Assembly (NCBI GenBank): GCA_964468185.1 | Contig: CAYXTR010000023.1 | Location: 12,699 to 76,698, forward strand | Direction of reading: 5' to 3' | Length of the DNA stretch: 64,000 nt | DNA from: JANQFV01 sp964468185 | GTDB lineage: Bacteria > Planctomycetota > Phycisphaerae > UBA1845 > Fen-1342 | Shown: one piece after another, positions 61,801-64,000 of the stretch | Position numbering within the stretch: the first letter of the stretch is position 1 | How the letters are laid out: each line of letters begins with the position of its first letter | Position numbers and translations under genes: made by a program | The notes under the pieces: generated by a model | Told to the model about the DNA's origin: nothing | Seen by the model: only the letters and a program-made list of their open reading frames with translations | The model's database searches: none

Positions 61801-62271
61801 CAGGTCGCCGCCGCCCTGAACAGCGCCGACGCCGCCGAGGCCCGCCAGCAGCTCGACTTGACCGGCCGCATCGAGCTCGACGTCGGTGGGCAGCCGGTGC
61901 GGCTCACGCCCGACGACGTTGAAATCCGCCTCGAAGCCCGCCCTGGGTGGTCTGCCGCCCAGGGCCGTGGCGGCGTGGTCGTTGTCAAGACGGAGTTGAC
62001 CGCCGAACTGAAGGCCGAAGGTCTCTGCCGCGAGCTGATCCATCAGATTCAGGACCTCCGCAAGCATCAGGAACTCGCTTACGAGGCCCGTATCGTGGTG
62101 CACCTGAACGCCCCCGAACCCGTCCGGCAGGTCGCCGAGCAGTTCGCCGACACGATTCGCTCGGAATGTCTGGCCGAACGACTAGAATACGATTCGGTGC
62201 CCGCCAATGCCGAAGCGAAGACGGCCAAGGTCGAAGGTCACGAAATAACACTCGCGATCGCAACCGTTTAG
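58807..62271 (+). CDS. ileS: Isoleucyl-tRNA synthetase (eukaryotic-like type 2) with two unusual insertions
   Basis: A 1154-residue class I synthetase that charges tRNA-Ile. The HIGH-type motif is GLPHPGH, KMSKR lies in GLKMSKRKKNYREP, and the editing-domain segment reads LVWTTTPWTL. The HIGH context and the C-terminus without the Cys-rich zinc finger point to the type 2 (eukaryote-like) form, which in other organisms often resists mupirocin. Two low-complexity insertions occur: about 14 residues near 59450-59495 (EGLRDCGIEGLRDD) and about 25 near 60706-60780 (AGGAGSSQGGEASPGSNAEL), just before KMSKR. The start has GGAG upstream. Confidence 0.95.
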   Translation: MFEPLPQSFSFPESEERILAFWEEHDIFAKSLEQRRGAEHFVFYEGPPTANGLPHPGHCLTRAMKDLFPRYQTMCGMLVERKAGWDTHGLPVEVEVCKELGIHTKEEIEQYGVEKFVRLCIDSVFRYVKQWEQMTRRLGFWVNLDEAYVTFHQSYVESVWWGLKTLFERGLLYQGHKVVWWWAQGGTALSAGEVGEGYRTVQDPSVYVKFPLRPEGLRDCGIEGLRDDTPASLLVWTTTPWTLVSNHFAAVGPDIDYAIVHDTTLGEHLIIAAALVEATMAKMKHDYETVGICKGTDLVGLRYVPPFDVYYKNLGDRTAELKDGGADSIGWRITLADFVTLESGTGLVHEAPAYGEVDFELLQNERKRFVDELNTPPLINAVAPDGTYTDEAPEPYRGRWVKDCDKDIIRELKERGVLLHQETVEHEYPFCPRAEDDALIQYARKSWFVRTSQFKDDFLKNNAGIYWLPDHIREGRFGDFLRNNVDWALSRERFWGTPLPIWQCEQTGQMEAIGSLEELKAKPGATDGGLWEQKKQADPELPDHLMVHKPYIDEWTYDSPFAKSARMRRVPEVIDCWWDAGSMPFAQWGFPHTEGSVETFADRFPANFISEALDQTRGWFYGLLAISTLLFAGGAGSSQGGEASPGSNAELPRRDYPHPYKACIVLGLMMGEDGLKMSKRKKNYREPTYIFDHYGADAMRWFFFSGQTPWTSVRFEEQNIRDAHREFLVRLYNVFSFFNIYANIDGFVAHPQHGSPWRPTRERNELDRWIISELFRTTKYVREKLDAFENFPAAGRLNEFVDALSNWYVRRSRDRFWKSEKDQDKWDAYHTLYGVLLNLSQLIAPFTPFFAETMYQNLKGTENQQPAKGSADASSAATVDVPASALPLSVHLCDYPAVDESLIDEDLAQEMDLVRQIVSLGRAARTAAKLKVRQPLALVEIILARPEHADWLQAHADLIAEELNIKQVEFTTEADHYVTYQIKPNFKSIGPKFGKLGKQVAAALNSADAAEARQQLDLTGRIELDVGGQPVRLTPDDVEIRLEARPGWSAAQGRGGVVVVKTELTAELKAEGLCRELIHQIQDLRKHQELAYEARIVVHLNAPEPVRQVAEQFADTIRSECLAERLEYDSVPANAEAKTAKVEGHEITLAIATV
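59450..59495 (+). repeat. GGGATTG-rich short repeats inside ileS
   Basis: Within the coding sequence the phrase GGGATTGAGG recurs with small changes about four times in 45 bases, keeping the frame. The codons look unlike the GC-ending codons around it. Confidence 0.6.
60706..60780 (+). repeat. G-rich in-frame insertion inside ileS
   Basis: GGGTGGGGCAGGCTCTTCTC and a second GGGTGGGG lie in an in-frame stretch coding for Gly/Ser/Ala-rich residues that the family lacks. It may be an inserted intragenic repeat element. Confidence 0.45.
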
Positions 62272-62373
62272 CCGGCTTGTTCGGGTGTCAACAAAACATG
62301 ACGAGCCCTAACTCTATTGAAGGTCCGCATATGCGCGCACCCTTAAAAAACTTTCAGCCAACAAACCATAACT

Positions 62374-62402
62374 TTGCGCAAAGACCGCCGATCCCTTACA
62401 AT
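62374..62402 (+). promoter_or_regulatory. Candidate promoter of the PHP gene
   Basis: TTGCGC (62374-62379) and TACAAT (62397-62402) are 17 bases apart in an AT-richer stretch after ileS; transcription would start about 40 bases before the ATG at 62449. The -35 box is weak. Confidence 0.45.
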
Positions 62403-62448
62403 CTCCGGCGATAATGCTCCCGAGGCGTGGGTTAGGGAGTGTGAGCCC

Positions 62449-63414
62449 ATGAGTAAGCTTCTGACGCCGATTCTCGAATACGCAGCCAGATACGAAGAGC
62501 AACAGCGTGTTCGCTGGGAGAAACGTCCCGGTGTCCGTGTCGATCTCCACTGCCACAGCACGTTTTCGGACGAGACGCTGGCCTGGCTGCCCGGCGTTGT
62601 CTATCACCCCCTCTGCGAGCCGGAAGAAGTCTACGACCAGGCCAAGGCCCGCGGCATGGACTTCGTCACCATTACTGACCACGACACCATCGACGGCTGC
62701 AAGGCGCTCCTCGATCGGCGGGGCGCTCTGGCGGACTTTTTCTTCGGCGAAGAGGTCACCGCCACCTTTCCTGAAGACGGCACGATCATTCACGTCAACG
62801 TGTTCGACCACGACGAGGCGCAGCACCGCGAGATTCAGCGGCTGCGGGAGAATGTCTACGACCTCGTTGACTATCTGAAGAAGATCGACAAGCTCTACCA
62901 GATCAACCACCTGACGTGGACAGCCCAGCACCGCGTCCTCACGCCACAGCAGCTCGAAAACATCCTCGAGTTGTTCGACGTGTTCGAAGGCCTCAACGGT
63001 GCCCGCAGCTACGCCCACAACGCCTTCGCCTGGCACGCCACTCGTGGCCACAACAAGGTCCTCACCGGCGGCAGCGATTCGCATACCAATCGCGTCGGTA
63101 CGACCTACACCCTCACCGAAGGGCAGACCGCCGCCGAAGCGATCACGAACATCAAAGCCGGCCAGGTCGCGGCCTGCGGCGCCTTCGGCACGCCGGAGAA
63201 GCTCCGCGAAGACGTCTGGCTGGTCCTCCAGAAGAATATTGAGCGACGGATGGAAGAAGAACGCAGCCGGTGGGATCGGCTGTTCTGCCGGGCCATTCGC
63301 CAGGTCGGCAAGCGGCTGCACCCCCTCGTCTGCCTGGGCTACCACAAGCACCAGGACCTGCTCATCCGCGGCTTCGTCCGCGCCCTCCCCGCTCCGACGA
63401 CTGTGACCGCGTAA
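62449..63414 (+). CDS. PHP-domain metal-dependent phosphoesterase
   Basis: A 321-residue protein with the four PHP metal-binding motifs: VDLHCHSTFSDET, FVTITDHDTIDGC, VNVFDHDE with INHLTW (His ligands), and GGSDSHTNRVG. Stand-alone PHP proteins hydrolyse nucleotide or histidinol-type phosphates; the exact substrate is unknown. A C-terminal region of about 90 residues (KLREDVWLVLQKNIERRMEE onward) is not part of the common core. The ATG at 62449 agrees with the GGGAG upstream and with the expected N-terminus. Confidence 0.9.
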   Translation: MSKLLTPILEYAARYEEQQRVRWEKRPGVRVDLHCHSTFSDETLAWLPGVVYHPLCEPEEVYDQAKARGMDFVTITDHDTIDGCKALLDRRGALADFFFGEEVTATFPEDGTIIHVNVFDHDEAQHREIQRLRENVYDLVDYLKKIDKLYQINHLTWTAQHRVLTPQQLENILELFDVFEGLNGARSYAHNAFAWHATRGHNKVLTGGSDSHTNRVGTTYTLTEGQTAAEAITNIKAGQVAACGAFGTPEKLREDVWLVLQKNIERRMEEERSRWDRLFCRAIRQVGKRLHPLVCLGYHKHQDLLIRGFVRALPAPTTVTA

Positions 63415-63597
63415 GCATGGCCGGTCGCGGTTGATTATCGGGGGCTGCCTTGTTAGGCTCACAGATGAACCACTGGGGGTTCTGTGTCGGACGCGGGTAG
63501 TCCACACCACCGGGGGTTCGTGCAATTCATCCCGGCGAACCGGACATGAGGGTACACATCCCCGCTTCGCGTTCGCGGGAGGAGAGAGGAGGCACTC

Positions 63598-64000
63598 ATG
63601 TTACGCAGTTTGTGTTTCCACGGAATCGGTGCGCTGGCCCTGCTGGGGCTGATGGGGCTCATCACCACAACACCCGCCGCCGGTCAGGTTACGTACACGC
63701 TCGTAGACCTGGGCGATTTGCCGGGGGGCGATGACTACAGTGTTGCACACGGCATCAACAACGCCGGGCAGGTCTCCGGCTACAGCAAGGCCGCGAGCGG
63801 CAATCGGGCCTTCCTTTGGGATAGCGTCAACGGAATGCAGGACCTCGGCGACCTGCCGGGCGGCGACGACCACAGTATTGCACGCGGCATCAACAACGTC
63901 GGGCAGGTGGTCGGCAACAGCACCGCCGCGACCGGGGGTCGCGCTTTCCTTTGGGATAGCGTCAACGGAATGCAGGACCTCGGCGACCTGCCGGGCGGCG
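63598..64000 (+). CDS. Secreted HAF-repeat protein (3'-truncated by window edge)
   Basis: At least 134 residues are present and the frame runs off the right edge. After a signal peptide (GALALLGLMGLITTTPAAGQ) come repeats of about 45 residues: YTLVDLGDLPGGDDYSVAHG, INNAGQVSGYS, RAFLWDSVNGMQDLGDLPGG, the standard HAF repeat found in secreted bacterial proteins as beta-propeller-like blades. The DNA of the copies is almost identical, so the array is recent. AGGAGG (63587-63592) sets the ATG at 63598. Confidence 0.88.
   Translation, partial: MLRSLCFHGIGALALLGLMGLITTTPAAGQVTYTLVDLGDLPGGDDYSVAHGINNAGQVSGYSKAASGNRAFLWDSVNGMQDLGDLPGGDDHSIARGINNVGQVVGNSTAATGGRAFLWDSVNGMQDLGDLPGG

Overview
This is high-GC DNA (roughly 63% by eye) from a Planctomycetota bacterium, most likely of the Phycisphaerae type. 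The signs are a PEP-CTERM protein (20823-21335), very large secreted proteins with Cys-rich 'GACC' repeats and dockerin-like calcium repeats, several Tat-type and lipoprotein signals, a fused CdaA-YbbR protein, and two membrane proteins that begin with the same CxxC zinc ribbon. No rRNA, tRNA, CRISPR array, transposase or phage gene was found. Product names come from recognising motifs in the translated sequence; no database search was run.

Layout. 1-9070: the 3' part of pyruvate phosphate dikinase with an odd histone-H1-like lysine tail, an O-methyltransferase, an HtrA protease, a lysine-ketoglutarate reductase plus saccharopine dehydrogenase pair, and a secreted cyclophilin-FKBP fusion. 9226-16581 (minus strand): one operon-like block that I regard as the most interesting part of the window. 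17302-21425: secreted surface proteins. 21520-25554: three methyltransferases and a glycosyltransferase, probably for surface glycans. 25619-40818: housekeeping and signalling genes, including a peroxiredoxin-like lipoprotein, an Hpt protein, GlmS, a MiaE-like protein, a Mop protein, a 1160-residue coiled-coil membrane protein, an RluA synthase, a CdaA-CdaR fusion, YggS, a lone Clp-N protein and an M14 peptidase. 41085-48388: a giant P-domain/dockerin protein, an unknown membrane protein, an AT-rich gene-free island and a Tat-signal protein. 48541-58649: a PglD-like acyltransferase, a five-gene ABC export cluster and a MATE pump with an attenuator-like leader. 58807-64000: IleRS, a PHP protein and the start of a HAF-repeat protein.

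The candidate new system (9226-16581). A good sigma70-type promoter (16553-16581) precedes two small genes. Each encodes a Tat-like leader (SPISRRAFF) followed by two or four copies of a Cys/Tyr/Asp-rich repeat of about 34-37 residues (core CGYCDGxGRDYYHCDG, then DYCDYINY). Downstream on the same strand, with 4-35 base overlaps or a 10-base gap, lie a radical SAM/SPASM enzyme, a small Cys-cluster protein, a second radical SAM protein, a third radical SAM/SPASM enzyme that carries the small protein's domain fused at its C-terminus, and a lipoprotein metzincin. Each repeat holds five aromatic-X-Asp/Asn triads (YCD, HCD, YCD, YIN, YAD or YSD), the kind of motif used by three-residue-cyclophane-forming radical SAM enzymes. 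My reading is a RiPP-like pathway with tandem-repeat cores, Tat-type export and duplicated maturation machinery. The sequence supports the architecture; the chemistry is inference.
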